The notes below the pieces were generated by a model. The model did no database searches. It worked only from the letters and a program-made list of their open reading frames with translations, and was not told the origin of the DNA. From positions 26,091-90,090 of the forward strand of contig NZ_JAPDPJ010000019.1 of NCBI RefSeq assembly GCF_026013605.1: a stretch of 64,000 nt of DNA, given 5' to 3'. Source of the stretch: Plebeiibacterium sediminum (lineage in GTDB: Bacteria > Bacteroidota > Bacteroidia > Bacteroidales > Marinilabiliaceae). Made by a program: the position numbers and the translations under genes. This document shows positions 46,335 through 55,817 of the stretch, piece by piece (position 1 is the stretch's first letter; every line of letters starts with the position of its first letter).

Positions 46335-46952
46335 ATGGGAATAATGATACAACCATCGTTCCTTTTATCTGGTATTTTCAGAGGTGCAACATGGTCTGAA
46401 AAAACAGATAAAAATGAAGTGTTTGTTACCTTTGATGATGGACCAATACCTGAGGTTACGCCTTGGGTATTAGATGAGGCTGATAAATGGAATGCCAAGC
46501 TAACCTTTTTTTGCGTTGGAGAGAATGTGTTTAAACATCCTGATATTTATGAGGAAGTTTTAAGAAGAGGGCATGCAGTTGGAAATCATACCTACAATCA
46601 TATTAAAGCTTGGTCGTACAACAAAAAGGATTATTTTGATAATATAGAAAAGGCGGCACAGTTAATCGATTCAAAGTTATTTCGTCCACCGCATGGAATG
46701 TTGTACCCATCGTACATTAAGCTTTTAAAGGAAAAGTTTGATAAAGTGATCATGTGGAATGTATTGAGTCGTGATTATAACAGAAAATTAAGCGGAAAGG
46801 CCGTTTTTAAAAATGTTGAAGGCTATGTTAAACCCGGTTCTATAATTGTGTTTCACGATTCCTTAAAAGCTGAAAAAAATATGAAGTATGCCTTCCCAAA
46901 AACACTGGAGTTAATAAATAAGAGAGGTTATATTACAAGCACAATAAAATAA
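46335..46952 (+). CDS. Polysaccharide deacetylase (NodB homology domain) family protein
   Basis: A 205-residue single-domain carbohydrate esterase family 4 protein. The metal and catalytic motifs are present: TFDDGP (Asp34/Asp35), HTYNH (His84, His88), RPPHG (116-120) and FHDS near residue 175. There is no obvious signal peptide, so it may act in the cytoplasm or at the membrane on a lipid-linked or nucleotide sugar; this is inference. GGAGG lies 7 nt before the chosen ATG, supporting the start. It probably shares a transcript with the DUF2723 gene. Confidence 0.9.
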   Translation: MGIMIQPSFLLSGIFRGATWSEKTDKNEVFVTFDDGPIPEVTPWVLDEADKWNAKLTFFCVGENVFKHPDIYEEVLRRGHAVGNHTYNHIKAWSYNKKDYFDNIEKAAQLIDSKLFRPPHGMLYPSYIKLLKEKFDKVIMWNVLSRDYNRKLSGKAVFKNVEGYVKPGSIIVFHDSLKAEKNMKYAFPKTLELINKRGYITSTIK

Positions 46953-47000
46953 ATTAATAGATAATGACTTTATTTTCATGGTTAATTAAACGGAAGGCTT

Positions 47001-47008
47001 TAAATTTG
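47001..47008 (+). promoter_or_regulatory. Candidate -7 box for purD
   Basis: TAAATTTG matches TAnnTTTG, 68 nt before the purD start. No convincing TTTG was found upstream. Confidence 0.4.
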
Positions 47009-47076
47009 AGGTTCCAAATCGTACTTAATTAATCAATATAGTCATAAATCTTATTCGCTAATTTAATAGCAAACGT

Positions 47077-48345
47077 ATGAAGGTATTATTATTGGGGTCT
47101 GGTGGTAGAGAACATGCCATGGCCTGGAAATTGAAACAAAGTCCAAAGCTTACCGAACTGATTATTGCTCCCGGAAATGCAGGAACTGCTGAATTGGGAA
47201 CAAATGTAGATATTAATCCAAACGATTTTGAGGCAGTAAAGAAAGTGGCGCTCGATTATCAAATTGATATGTTGGTAGTAGGCCCGGAAGAACCTTTAGT
47301 ACGTGGTGTTAAAGATTTCTTTTTAAATGATCCTGAATTAGCAAGTATTCCTGTAATTGGCCCTGGTAAAAGAGGTGCCAGATTAGAAGGAAGTAAAGAG
47401 TTTGCTAAAGAATTTATGGCTACTTATGGAATTCCTACAGCGAAATATAAAACTGTAACTCCTGAAAATCTTGAGGATGGTTTGGCATTTCTTGATGAAA
47501 TGAAATCTCCATACGTATTAAAAGCTGATGGATTAGCTGCTGGTAAAGGCGTTTTAATTATAGATGACTTAGCGCAGGCAAAAGCTGAATTGAGTACCAT
47601 GTTGGATGGTAAATTTGGTGAAGCAAGTAAGAAAGTTGTTATTGAAGAGTTCTTAAGCGGTATTGAATTATCAGTATTCGTATTGACAGACGGTTCTGCT
47701 TATGTAGTATTTCCTGAAGCCAAAGATTATAAAAGAATTGGAGAAGGGGATACTGGTCTGAATACAGGAGGTATGGGAGCTGTGAGTCCGGTTCCATTTG
47801 CTGATGCTGATTTTATGAAAAAAGTTCATAAAAGAATTATTTTCCCAACAGTTCAAGGTTTACAATCAGAAGAAATTCCATATAAAGGTTTTATATTCAT
47901 TGGTTTAATTAAAGTAGGAAACGATCCTTATGTAATTGAATACAATGTACGAATGGGTGACCCAGAAACTGAGGTAGTAATGCCTCGTATTAAAAGTGAC
48001 CTGTTAGAGCTTTTTGAAGCTACGGCATCAAAAACTTTAAAACAGCATGTAATCGAAATCGAAGAACAGGCTGTTACTACTGTTATGATGGTTGCCGGAG
48101 GATATCCTGGTGACTATGAAAAAGGTAAAGAAATGACTGGTTTTGATAAAGTAACTGATGGTATTGCTTTCCATGCTGGAACAAAATTGCAGGATGGTAA
48201 AGTAGTTACAAACGGAGGTCGTGTTATTGCTTTAAGTTCATACGGAAATACTTTCAAGGAAGCACTTGAAAAGTCGTATAAAAACACTGAAGTAATTAAT
48301 TATGAAGATAAATATTTCAGAAAAGATATTGGATTTGATTTATGA
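47077..48345 (+). CDS. purD: Phosphoribosylamine-glycine ligase
   Basis: A 422-residue ATP-grasp enzyme of purine synthesis that joins glycine to phosphoribosylamine. Typical motifs: MKVLLLGSGGREHAMAWKL at the start, LKADGLAAGKGV, EEFLSGIELSVFVLTDG, NTGGMGAVSPVPF and EYNVRMGDPETEVVMPR. Length is normal for the family. The stop overlaps the start of the next membrane-protein gene by 4 bp, so the two are translationally coupled. It is cytoplasmic housekeeping. Confidence 0.98.
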   Translation: MKVLLLGSGGREHAMAWKLKQSPKLTELIIAPGNAGTAELGTNVDINPNDFEAVKKVALDYQIDMLVVGPEEPLVRGVKDFFLNDPELASIPVIGPGKRGARLEGSKEFAKEFMATYGIPTAKYKTVTPENLEDGLAFLDEMKSPYVLKADGLAAGKGVLIIDDLAQAKAELSTMLDGKFGEASKKVVIEEFLSGIELSVFVLTDGSAYVVFPEAKDYKRIGEGDTGLNTGGMGAVSPVPFADADFMKKVHKRIIFPTVQGLQSEEIPYKGFIFIGLIKVGNDPYVIEYNVRMGDPETEVVMPRIKSDLLELFEATASKTLKQHVIEIEEQAVTTVMMVAGGYPGDYEKGKEMTGFDKVTDGIAFHAGTKLQDGKVVTNGGRVIALSSYGNTFKEALEKSYKNTEVINYEDKYFRKDIGFDL

Positions 48346-49316
48346 TTTTAAAGCAAGTTCATAACAATAAAATAGGAGCATATGCATTTATGCTCCTTGT
48401 TTTAATTGTATTATGGGTTATACCTGTATTAAAAAGTGATGTTGTTACAGTTTCAGTTCACTCTAAAATGCCTTTGTGGAACTTGCTGTCTCCATTGGTG
48501 AAGAACAACTGGGTATCACTATTATCGAGTTTCTTTTGTGCACTTTTTATTGTTTTAGGCATCACCCGATATAATACCAGGTATAGTTTGCTTCACTCTC
48601 AGTCTGCTTTGCCAGGCTTTATTTTTATACTACTGGCAGGTAGTATTCCTTCCATACAGCACTTAAGTCCTATTTGGTTATCCGCAATTTTTATTATTCT
48701 AAGTTTTGGTTATTTGTACGAGGCTTATAATTACAGAAAAACAATGAAAGAGTGTTTTTTAGCGTCTTTCTGGATTGCTGTTGGTAGTTTGTTTTCGTAT
48801 AAAATAGTTCTGCTATTTCCCTTAATCATACTCGTAATGTCTGTTCTAAGGGTATTGTCATTCAAGTCACTTTTAGCATCTATTATTGGTTTTATCTTAC
48901 CATGGATTTTTGTTTTGGGATACGAGATGGCTTTAGGGAGTATTGATGATTTTCTTTTTTATATAGAGCCAACAAAGCAAAAGTTAATTTGGCCCTATGA
49001 TTTCTCAACCATTACCTTAATATATTTTGGGATCTTATTATTGCTTCTGTTTATCTCAATTATTAAGGTAGTTAATGAATTAGGTAAAAAGAAAATCTTT
49101 ACAAGAAAACAATATAACAGTGTAATATTGACCAGCATATATATTATAGTTGTTGTTATTGCAACAGGAGGAGCTAAAGAAATTATCCCACTGGTTTCTA
49201 TTTTTTTTACTTTATTAATTGCCCATCTTATTGGTAGTTTGACTTCCTGGCTATGGCAAAACATCTTCTTCTTTAGTGTTGCTGCATTAACAATTATCGG
49301 ACAATTGTTTCTGTAA
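48342..49316 (+). CDS. DUF6427-type multi-pass membrane protein
   Basis: A 324-residue protein with about eight membrane helices and few charged loops (for example LLVLIVLWVIPVL, FALFIVLG-like FCALFIVLGI, LLLLFISIIKVV, IYIIVVVIATGG). It matches the DUF6427 family of uncharacterised Bacteroidetes membrane proteins as far as I recognise it. It overlaps purD by 4 bp and the next gene by 1 bp (TAATG). The tight coupling to a carbamoyltransferase gene hints at a common role in making or exporting a modified envelope component, but nothing in the sequence shows it. Confidence 0.75.
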   Translation: MILKQVHNNKIGAYAFMLLVLIVLWVIPVLKSDVVTVSVHSKMPLWNLLSPLVKNNWVSLLSSFFCALFIVLGITRYNTRYSLLHSQSALPGFIFILLAGSIPSIQHLSPIWLSAIFIILSFGYLYEAYNYRKTMKECFLASFWIAVGSLFSYKIVLLFPLIILVMSVLRVLSFKSLLASIIGFILPWIFVLGYEMALGSIDDFLFYIEPTKQKLIWPYDFSTITLIYFGILLLLLFISIIKVVNELGKKKIFTRKQYNSVILTSIYIIVVVIATGGAKEIIPLVSIFFTLLIAHLIGSLTSWLWQNIFFFSVAALTIIGQLFL

Positions 49317-50968
49317 TGATGGATGTTTCAAAACCAACATTGGCAATATATGCTATTCAGGATAGATTGAATAGTGAAACCCCGTATTTTGTGCACGATC
49401 ATGCGATTACTTTAATACATCAGGGTAGAGTGTTGAAACATCTTACTTTCGAGAGAAAAAGCCGTAAAAAGCACGACAATAAATTACATGAGTCACTTTA
49501 TCAGGTATTAAAAGAAGAAAAGCTTTTGGCTCCTGATGACTTTGATTTGGTTTTTCCTGATAATGTGGTAGGACGGGCCATGATTTCTTCGTGTGGAAAG
49601 TTACGTTACGAAGGGCCTTTAAATCAAGAGCTGTTTCCATTGATTGAGAAGGGGCGTTGTTGGTGGTTAGATCACGAACGATCAGGTTATTCAATCAATC
49701 ATGAATTAGCACATATTAGCAGTTGCCTTCCGTTTTATGGCGATTTTAACGAAAACAGCTTATTAATTCATTTTGATGGGGGAGGTAGTTTATCTAATTT
49801 TTCTGCCTGGCACTATGTAAACGGAAAATTACAAAATTTGGAGTTTCATTGGGATTATAAGTATCTCTCATCTTTTTTTAATGCCAATGCGCTTGTTTTT
49901 GGAATAATTGGAGCTAAATACAACCAGCAGAATTCTGTTCCCGGAAAGATGATGGGTTTGGCTTCTTATGGCCGTTATTCTATAGAAATGGAAGAATGGT
50001 TGGTGGCTAATGATTATTTTTCAGATTTGTGGGGAAAGAAGAGCGATTTTTATGGCAAAGCAAGGCAAGCATTCAACTGGAATGAATCGAAGTTAGAAAC
50101 AGAGGATCCATTTTTGCACAATATTGTAGCTACACTCCAACATATCTTTATTCGGGAGTTATTAAATGTTTTACATCGATTACAAAAGCATACAGGAGCC
50201 AATTACCTATACTATAGTGGAGGTTCTGCGTTAAATATCGTGGCCAATACTACCATTCTTAACTCAGGTTTATTTAAAGATGTTTTTATTCCTCCTTGTA
50301 CCGAAGATAGTGGATTGTCATTAGGTGCAGCTGCTTTTGTTGAATGGCAGAAACATGGTAAGTTAGCTATTCATTCTCCCTATTTAAATAACTGGCAAAT
50401 TGAAGAATATCAGAATGTATCATTGGAAGAGATAGATGCTATTGCAGATTTGATTTTTCAGGGAAAAGTTGTTGGTATTTGTAATGGCTATGGAGAGGCT
50501 GGCCCAAGGGCTTTAGGCAATAGGAGTATTGTTGCTTTGGCTAATGATAAAGAGTTGGCAAATCGTGTAAGTATATATCATAAAGGACGCGAATGGTATC
50601 GTCCGGTGGCTCCTATTATGCTTGAGGAAAATGCAAAATATTTTACAGGATTAAAAGAGATGCATCATTTGAGTGATTTAATGTTGCTGGATTTTGATAT
50701 TAGTAAGGATAGAGCCTTAGAAATAAATGGTGTAGTTCATATTGATGGAACCGCAAGAGTGCAGACGGTTCGTAATGAAGCACAAAATAAATTCATGTTT
50801 CATTTACTAACTTGCTTGCACAACAAATATGGCGTAAAAGCTTTAATAAATACTTCCTTTAATAAAAGGGGAGAACCAATTGTTCATACAAAACAAGATG
50901 CTGTTAATTCAGCTAAAAATATGTGTTTAGATGCAGTGGTTTTAAATGGTAAACTAAAGTTGTTATAA
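49316..50968 (+). CDS. Carbamoyltransferase, NodU/CmcH type
   Basis: A 550-residue two-domain protein. The N-terminal domain has the metal-binding NHELAH motif and an ATP-type loop (LIHFDGGGSLSNFSAW); the C-terminal YrdC-like part has the hallmark GEAGPRALGNRSIVA, EWYRPVAPIML and ALINTSFNKRGEPIV. Members transfer a carbamoyl group from carbamoyl phosphate to hydroxyls of sugars or antibiotics. The start overlaps the stop of the membrane-protein gene. The acceptor, possibly an envelope sugar, is unknown. The 3' end overlaps the next convergent gene by 6 bp. Confidence 0.92.
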   Translation: MMDVSKPTLAIYAIQDRLNSETPYFVHDHAITLIHQGRVLKHLTFERKSRKKHDNKLHESLYQVLKEEKLLAPDDFDLVFPDNVVGRAMISSCGKLRYEGPLNQELFPLIEKGRCWWLDHERSGYSINHELAHISSCLPFYGDFNENSLLIHFDGGGSLSNFSAWHYVNGKLQNLEFHWDYKYLSSFFNANALVFGIIGAKYNQQNSVPGKMMGLASYGRYSIEMEEWLVANDYFSDLWGKKSDFYGKARQAFNWNESKLETEDPFLHNIVATLQHIFIRELLNVLHRLQKHTGANYLYYSGGSALNIVANTTILNSGLFKDVFIPPCTEDSGLSLGAAAFVEWQKHGKLAIHSPYLNNWQIEEYQNVSLEEIDAIADLIFQGKVVGICNGYGEAGPRALGNRSIVALANDKELANRVSIYHKGREWYRPVAPIMLEENAKYFTGLKEMHHLSDLMLLDFDISKDRALEINGVVHIDGTARVQTVRNEAQNKFMFHLLTCLHNKYGVKALINTSFNKRGEPIVHTKQDAVNSAKNMCLDAVVLNGKLKLL

Positions 50969-51466
50969 AGTAAATACTTTCCAGTTTTTATTGAGTTTAT
51001 ACTTTACTTTTTTTGTTGGGAAAGCCAGTTTTATGGCAAAGTTTGTTGTTAATCCAATCCCAGTTGAATACAGTAATCTTTCTGTAGTATTTATATTGTT
51101 CATATCACTGAGTGCGTAATATGAACCAATGGTTGCTACCGAAGTTAATGTAAACTTTAAAAGTTGCGATCCTACACTTATTTTTCTAACACCAGTAATA
51201 TCTTCTATTCTAATCTCTCGCTTTTCTGCAACTCCACCAAATACTTTTGATTTTCCGAGTATAACTGAACTGTCATTTACAGATATCATATAGTTCATAC
51301 TTAATTCTTTCTGCTTTAAATAACCGCTGTACTCCAGTAATACCAATCCTCCGGTCCTGATCTGAACCGCTTGTTGTTCAGTTTCATTTAAAAATACGAG
51401 TATTTTTTTCTGTGCATTAAGGTTACCTAAACCAATAAGTAGAATGAAAAACAATATATATCGCAT
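50963..51466 (-). CDS. Exported protein of unknown function
   Basis: A 167-residue protein with a clear signal peptide (MRYILFFILLIGLGNLNAQ). The mature part starts with a beta-rich region (VQIRTGGLVLLEYSGYLKQKELSMNYMISVNDSSVILG...IRIEDITGVRKI), resembling the small membrane-associated domains that follow a cleaved signal in Bacteroidetes, then a hydrophobic segment (LLKFTLTSVATIGSYYAL). Not recognised further. It is convergent with the carbamoyltransferase and overlaps its last codons by 6 bp. Confidence 0.8.
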   Translation of the reverse strand: MRYILFFILLIGLGNLNAQKKILVFLNETEQQAVQIRTGGLVLLEYSGYLKQKELSMNYMISVNDSSVILGKSKVFGGVAEKREIRIEDITGVRKISVGSQLLKFTLTSVATIGSYYALSDMNNINTTERLLYSTGIGLTTNFAIKLAFPTKKVKYKLNKNWKVFTL

Positions 51467-51510
51467 GGGTCAACTCTTTTTTACAAAGAAAATGAATTGA
51501 GGGAAACAAA

Positions 51511-51548
51511 AAAAGGCCTTCATTGCATAATTTCAATGAAGGCCTTTT
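51511..51548 (-). terminator. Terminator of tyrS
   Basis: AAAAGGCCTTCATTG (51511-51525) pairs perfectly with CAATGAAGGCCTTTT (51534-51548). On the minus strand it follows the tyrS stop codon and ends in a T-run. Confidence 0.94.
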
Positions 51549-51567
51549 TGATAAAATATTTTGTAGT

Positions 51568-52860
51568 TTACTCTGCTACAACAACAAAGTAGTTTTTCTT
51601 ACCTTTTTGGAATAACAAATACTTATCATTTAATAAGTAATCTTCTTTTACAAGAAGATCTTGTTCTGTAATTTTTTCTTTGTTTAAACTAACTCCACCA
51701 CCTTTAATGGTTTTACGTGCTTCTCCTTTTGATGGAAAGATCTGAGTTTGAACAGCAATCAATTCTAAAATGTCCATACCTTCTGTAAGGTCATTTTTTG
51801 CAATATTAAAAGTAGGAACTCCTTCAAAAACTGATAAGAAAGTATCTTCATCAATCTTTTTTAGAGCATCCATTGTCGATTTTCCAAATAAAATCTGACT
51901 GGCTTCAACTGCTGTTTCATATGCTTCTCTACCATGAATCATTACAGTAACCTCCTCCGCAAGTCTTTTCTGAAGTGATCTGGCGTGAGGTGCTTCTGCA
52001 TGTTCTTTTACCAGGCTTTCAACCTCTTCCTGTGATAATAGGGTAAATATCTTGATGTATTTCTCAGCATCAGCATCAGAAGTATTTAACCAGAATTGGT
52101 AAAATTTATAAGGACTGGTTCTCTTTGGATCTAACCAAATATTACCAGATTCTGTTTTACCAAATTTACCTCCATCAGCCTTGGTAATTAACGGACAAGT
52201 CATAGCAAATGCCTCACCTCCTAATTTACGACGAATAAGCTCAGTTCCGGTAGTAATATTTCCCCATTGATCAGAACCACCCATTTGTAATTTACAATTG
52301 TGTGTTTTATACAAATGGTAAAAGTCTGTTCCCTGAACCAATTGATATGTAAATTCTGTAAAAGATAATCCAGAGTTTCCTTCGCCGCTAATTCTCTTCT
52401 TTACAGAATCTTTGGCCATCATATAATTTACAGTAAGGTGCTTTCCAATATCTCGGATAAACTCAAGAAATGAAAATTCCTTCATCCAGTCGTAGTTATT
52501 CACCATTAAAGCCTGATTTTCAGCTCCACTGTTAAAATCTAAAAAACGACTTAATTGAGCTTTTAAGCAATCCTGATTATGACGAAGTGTTGTTTCATCC
52601 AAAAGGTTTCTTTCAGCTGATTTACCCGATGGATCACCAATCATACCTGTAGCTCCTCCAACTAACACAATAGGGCGGTGACCAGCAACTTGTAAATGTT
52701 TTAACATCATTACAGAAACAAGGTGACCAATATGTAAAGAGTCTGCAGTTGGGTCAATACCCACATAAGCAGTTGTTAATTCTTTTTGTAGTTGTTCTTC
52801 CGTTCCGGGCATCATATCGTGAATCATGCCACGCCATTTCAATTCCTCAACAAAATTCAT
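51568..52860 (-). CDS. tyrS: Tyrosine-tRNA ligase
   Basis: A 430-residue class I aminoacyl-tRNA synthetase. The ATP-binding HIGH motif is at residues 43-46 ([13 protein letters not shown]), the tyrosine-binding [10 protein letters not shown] and [12 protein letters not shown] blocks are present, and the KMSKS loop has the form KFGKTESG. The C-terminal ~70 residues form an S4 RNA-binding domain ([19 protein letters not shown]). Length and all motifs fit a normal bacterial enzyme. Confidence 0.98.
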   Translation of the reverse strand: MNFVEELKWRGMIHDMMPGTEEQLQKELTTAYVGIDPTADSLHIGHLVSVMMLKHLQVAGHRPIVLVGGATGMIGDPSGKSAERNLLDETTLRHNQDCLKAQLSRFLDFNSGAENQALMVNNYDWMKEFSFLEFIRDIGKHLTVNYMMAKDSVKKRISGEGNSGLSFTEFTYQLVQGTDFYHLYKTHNCKLQMGGSDQWGNITTGTELIRRKLGGEAFAMTCPLITKADGGKFGKTESGNIWLDPKRTSPYKFYQFWLNTSDADAEKYIKIFTLLSQEEVESLVKEHAEAPHARSLQKRLAEEVTVMIHGREAYETAVEASQILFGKSTMDALKKIDEDTFLSVFEGVPTFNIAKNDLTEGMDILELIAVQTQIFPSKGEARKTIKGGGVSLNKEKITEQDLLVKEDYLLNDKYLLFQKGKKNYFVVVAE

Positions 52861-52903
52861 GGTTATATTTTTAACTTATGATTTTTCTTATTTAATGTGG
52901 TGC

Positions 52904-52911
52904 CAAAGATA
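52904..52911 (-). promoter_or_regulatory. -7 promoter box of tyrS
   Basis: The minus strand reads TATCTTTG, an exact TAnnTTTG, 43 nt before the start codon. Confidence 0.55.
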
Positions 52912-52937
52912 ATAGAAAAGATTGTGAATTAATGAGA

Positions 52938-53462
52938 TTAAATACTTACTTCCATAACTTCCTGAACCTTGTTTTTTGCATCATCCTTATCAAAATTTAA
53001 ATAAGGGAATACTATTGGAGCAAATTCCGACAAGGGTTCATATAATATTGAGCTATCTCTGGTATCTTCTGGTATCAGATTAAATGTACGATCGAAAGAG
53101 GCGAAAATCGCCATGACAATGCTTAATACAAAAGCATATTTAATAAAGGAAAAAAGTGCACCAAACACCCGGTTTATAAAGCCAAGGGCAACTGCTGTAA
53201 TGAGTTTATCTATGGCTTTTGCAATAAGGTGAACTGCAATAACAATTCCTGCAAAAGTGACAATAAAAGCAATAAGTCCAATATAACTTACCGAGATATG
53301 TTGCATTAACCATTCTTCAGTTAATCCGGAAAATTTAATGGCACCCAATACCCCAAGAACAAGAGCAGTTAAAGTGGCCAGTTCTATAACGAGTCCATTC
53401 TTGTAACCTCTTACAAGGGCAATAATTAGAATGATTCCTACTATGATGTCAAAATAGTTCAT
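52938..53462 (-). CDS. cvpA: CvpA family inner-membrane protein
   Basis: A 174-residue protein with four predicted membrane helices in the first ~125 residues. It begins with the family start (NYFDIIVGIILIIALVRGYKNGLVIELATL) and has a GFINRVFGALFSFIKYAFVLSI block typical of CvpA. In other bacteria CvpA affects colicin V production and envelope homeostasis; the exact activity is unknown. Upstream of tyrS on the same strand with a separate promoter for each. Confidence 0.9.
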   Translation of the reverse strand: MNYFDIIVGIILIIALVRGYKNGLVIELATLTALVLGVLGAIKFSGLTEEWLMQHISVSYIGLIAFIVTFAGIVIAVHLIAKAIDKLITAVALGFINRVFGALFSFIKYAFVLSIVMAIFASFDRTFNLIPEDTRDSSILYEPLSEFAPIVFPYLNFDKDDAKNKVQEVMEVSI

Positions 53463-53491
53463 TATTAAAAAAAAATTTATGCTAAAATAAC

Positions 53492-53499
53492 CAAATTTA
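53492..53499 (-). promoter_or_regulatory. -7 promoter box of the cvpA gene
   Basis: The minus strand reads TAAATTTG, with a TTG 22 nt upstream (53524-53522). It lies 30 nt before the start codon. Confidence 0.5.
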
Positions 53500-53618
53500 T
53501 AAGGTTGTTTAACTTTTCGAACAAGAAAATATAATGAACAGAACTGTGTTTTTTATGGTTAACCTAGTAATCGTTCTATCAAGAAAATTTTTATATTTAA
53601 AGTTTAAAAATAATTCAT

Positions 53619-55136
53619 ATGCCTATTCTGAATTCAATTATATCATTAGTTAATATACGTCGTTTATCACAAATAAATCACTTTAAAGAAAATCCGGAAG
53701 AGGTTCAGCAGGAACAACTTTTTGATTTGATTAAAAGATCAAAAGATACACATCATGGCAAGCATTATGATTTTGCTTCAATAAAAACAATCTCTCAGTT
53801 TCAGGAACGGGTTCCTGTTCAAAAATATGAGCAAATGGAATCGGTTATTGATAAGATCCGGCATGGAGATAAAAATGTTTTATGGCCAGGTGAAATTAAG
53901 TGGTTTGCAAAGTCATCGGGTACAACATCTTCAAAAAGTAAATTTATTCCTGTTTCAAAAGAGGCATTGGAAGATTGTCACTTTAGAGGAGGTAAAGATG
54001 TGTTGGCTCTTTATAATGAGATATATCCTGAAAATGACTTATTTAGTGGTAAGGGATTAACTCTTGGTGGTAGTCAGAAACTAAGTAAGTATAGTAAAGA
54101 ATCATTTTATGGAGATCTCTCTGCTATTTTAATTGGAAACCTGCCATTTTGGGTGAATTTTATTCGCACACCAGATCAGAGTATTGCGTTATTGGATAAA
54201 TGGGAAGAGAAACTGGTAAAGATGACTGAAGCTACAATTAATGAAAATGTAACTTCGTTATCAGGTGTTCCATCCTGGTTTTTGGTTTTAATCAAACATA
54301 TTTTAAAAACAAAAGGCACTGATAATTTATTGGATGTATGGCCAAATCTGGAGCTTTTTATACATGGTGGTATCAACTTTGAACCTTATCGTGATCAGTA
54401 TAAAAAGATTATTCCTTCCGATAAAATGCATTATATGGAAACGTACAATGCTTCCGAAGGCTTTTTTGCAATTCAGGATGATCCACAAGATTCATCCATG
54501 TTGCTGATGTTAGATTATGGTATTTTCTATGAGTTTGTTCCTATTAGTGAATATGGAAAAGAACATCCCATCGCTTTAACATTAGATCAGGTTGAGTTGG
54601 AAACCAATTATGCTATGATTATTTCAACTAATGGAGGTTTATGGCGATATGTTGTTGGGGATACTATTAAGTTTACATCTAAATATCCTTTTAAAATAAA
54701 AATTACAGGAAGAACCAAGCATTTTATTAATGCTTTTGGAGAAGAAGTAATTGTAGATAATTCTAATCAGGCCATAAACTATGCTTGTGAACAAACAGGT
54801 GCTGTAATTAAAGAATATACTGCAGCACCTATGTATATGAGCACAGAGGTACAAGGACGACACCAATGGATTATTGAGTTTGAAAAAGAACCGGAAGATT
54901 TAAATAAGTTTATTTTTTGTCTGGATAAGGAGCTTCAAAATGTAAATTCGGATTATGAGGCAAAAAGGTATAAGGATATTACTCTGGCTGCCCCAAAAGT
55001 TGAAATTGCCAGGAAAGACTTGTTTTTTGATTGGCTTAAAAAGCATAATAAATTAGGAGGACAAAATAAAGTGCCACGATTATCTAATAACAGGGATTTA
55101 ATGGAAGAGTTATTAGCCATTAATCAAAAAAGTTAG
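53619..55136 (+). CDS. GH3 auxin-responsive-promoter family acyl-adenylating protein
   Basis: A 505-residue protein of the adenylate-forming (ANL) superfamily. The ATP-binding signature is WFAKSSGTTSSKSKFIPVS; further blocks are GGSQKLSKYSKESFYGDLSAIL, YNASEGFFAIQDD and LWRYVVGDTIKFTSKYPFKIKITGRTKHFINAFGEEVIVDN. In plants GH3 enzymes join amino acids to hormones; the bacterial members have no settled substrate and probably conjugate an acid to an amine. Normal full length. It is 59 bp upstream of the deoxynucleoside kinase gene. Confidence 0.93.
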   Translation: MPILNSIISLVNIRRLSQINHFKENPEEVQQEQLFDLIKRSKDTHHGKHYDFASIKTISQFQERVPVQKYEQMESVIDKIRHGDKNVLWPGEIKWFAKSSGTTSSKSKFIPVSKEALEDCHFRGGKDVLALYNEIYPENDLFSGKGLTLGGSQKLSKYSKESFYGDLSAILIGNLPFWVNFIRTPDQSIALLDKWEEKLVKMTEATINENVTSLSGVPSWFLVLIKHILKTKGTDNLLDVWPNLELFIHGGINFEPYRDQYKKIIPSDKMHYMETYNASEGFFAIQDDPQDSSMLLMLDYGIFYEFVPISEYGKEHPIALTLDQVELETNYAMIISTNGGLWRYVVGDTIKFTSKYPFKIKITGRTKHFINAFGEEVIVDNSNQAINYACEQTGAVIKEYTAAPMYMSTEVQGRHQWIIEFEKEPEDLNKFIFCLDKELQNVNSDYEAKRYKDITLAAPKVEIARKDLFFDWLKKHNKLGGQNKVPRLSNNRDLMEELLAINQKS

Positions 55137-55195
55137 ATTGTTGATAGGTGTTTTTATACTTTTAGGTTGAATTTAATTACATAATTTCTGATCAT

Positions 55196-55810
55196 ATGCA
55201 TATTGCAATAGCCGGTAATATTGGCTCCGGTAAAACTACGCTAACCACACTATTGGCAAATCACTACGGATGGGATTCTCATTACGAGGAGGTAGATGAT
55301 AATCCTTATTTGGCAGATTTTTATGAAGATATGCAAAGGTGGGCATTTAGTCTTCAGGTATTTTTCTTGAATAGCCGTTTTTCTCAGGTTAACGAAATTC
55401 GTAAAATGGGTAAAACAGTCATTCAGGATAGAACGATCTACGAAGATGCATATATATTTGCTCCAAACCTTTATGATATGGGATTGATGAGTAAGCGTGA
55501 CTTTGATAACTATGCTTCATTATTTGAATTAATGAGTAGTTTGGTTCAGGCTCCGGATTTATTAATTTATCTGCGAGCTTCGGTACCAAAGTTAGTGGAG
55601 CAGATTCAAAACAGGGGTCGTGAATATGAGAACAATATTCGATTGGATTATCTAAAAAGGTTAAATGAGAGGTACGAAGCCTGGATTGAACAGTATGATA
55701 AAGGAAAATTGCTTATTATAAACGTTGATGAGTATAATTTTATAAAAAATAAGTCTGATTTAAGTACCATTATCGATAGAGTGGACACTCATGTTAATGG
55801 ATTATTTTAA
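55196..55810 (+). CDS. Deoxynucleoside kinase
   Basis: A 204-residue kinase of the dNK/dGK-dCK family that phosphorylates deoxynucleosides for salvage. P-loop GNIGSGKTTL at residues 7-16, the substrate-binding EEVDDNPYLADFYED stretch, the QDRTIYEDAYIF motif (DRS-type), and the lid arginines in QIQNRGREYENNI. Normal length. It is convergent with the outer-membrane protein gene, with only 7 bp between them. Confidence 0.95.
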   Translation: MHIAIAGNIGSGKTTLTTLLANHYGWDSHYEEVDDNPYLADFYEDMQRWAFSLQVFFLNSRFSQVNEIRKMGKTVIQDRTIYEDAYIFAPNLYDMGLMSKRDFDNYASLFELMSSLVQAPDLLIYLRASVPKLVEQIQNRGREYENNIRLDYLKRLNERYEAWIEQYDKGKLLIINVDEYNFIKNKSDLSTIIDRVDTHVNGLF

Positions 55811-55817
55811 ATCTGTT

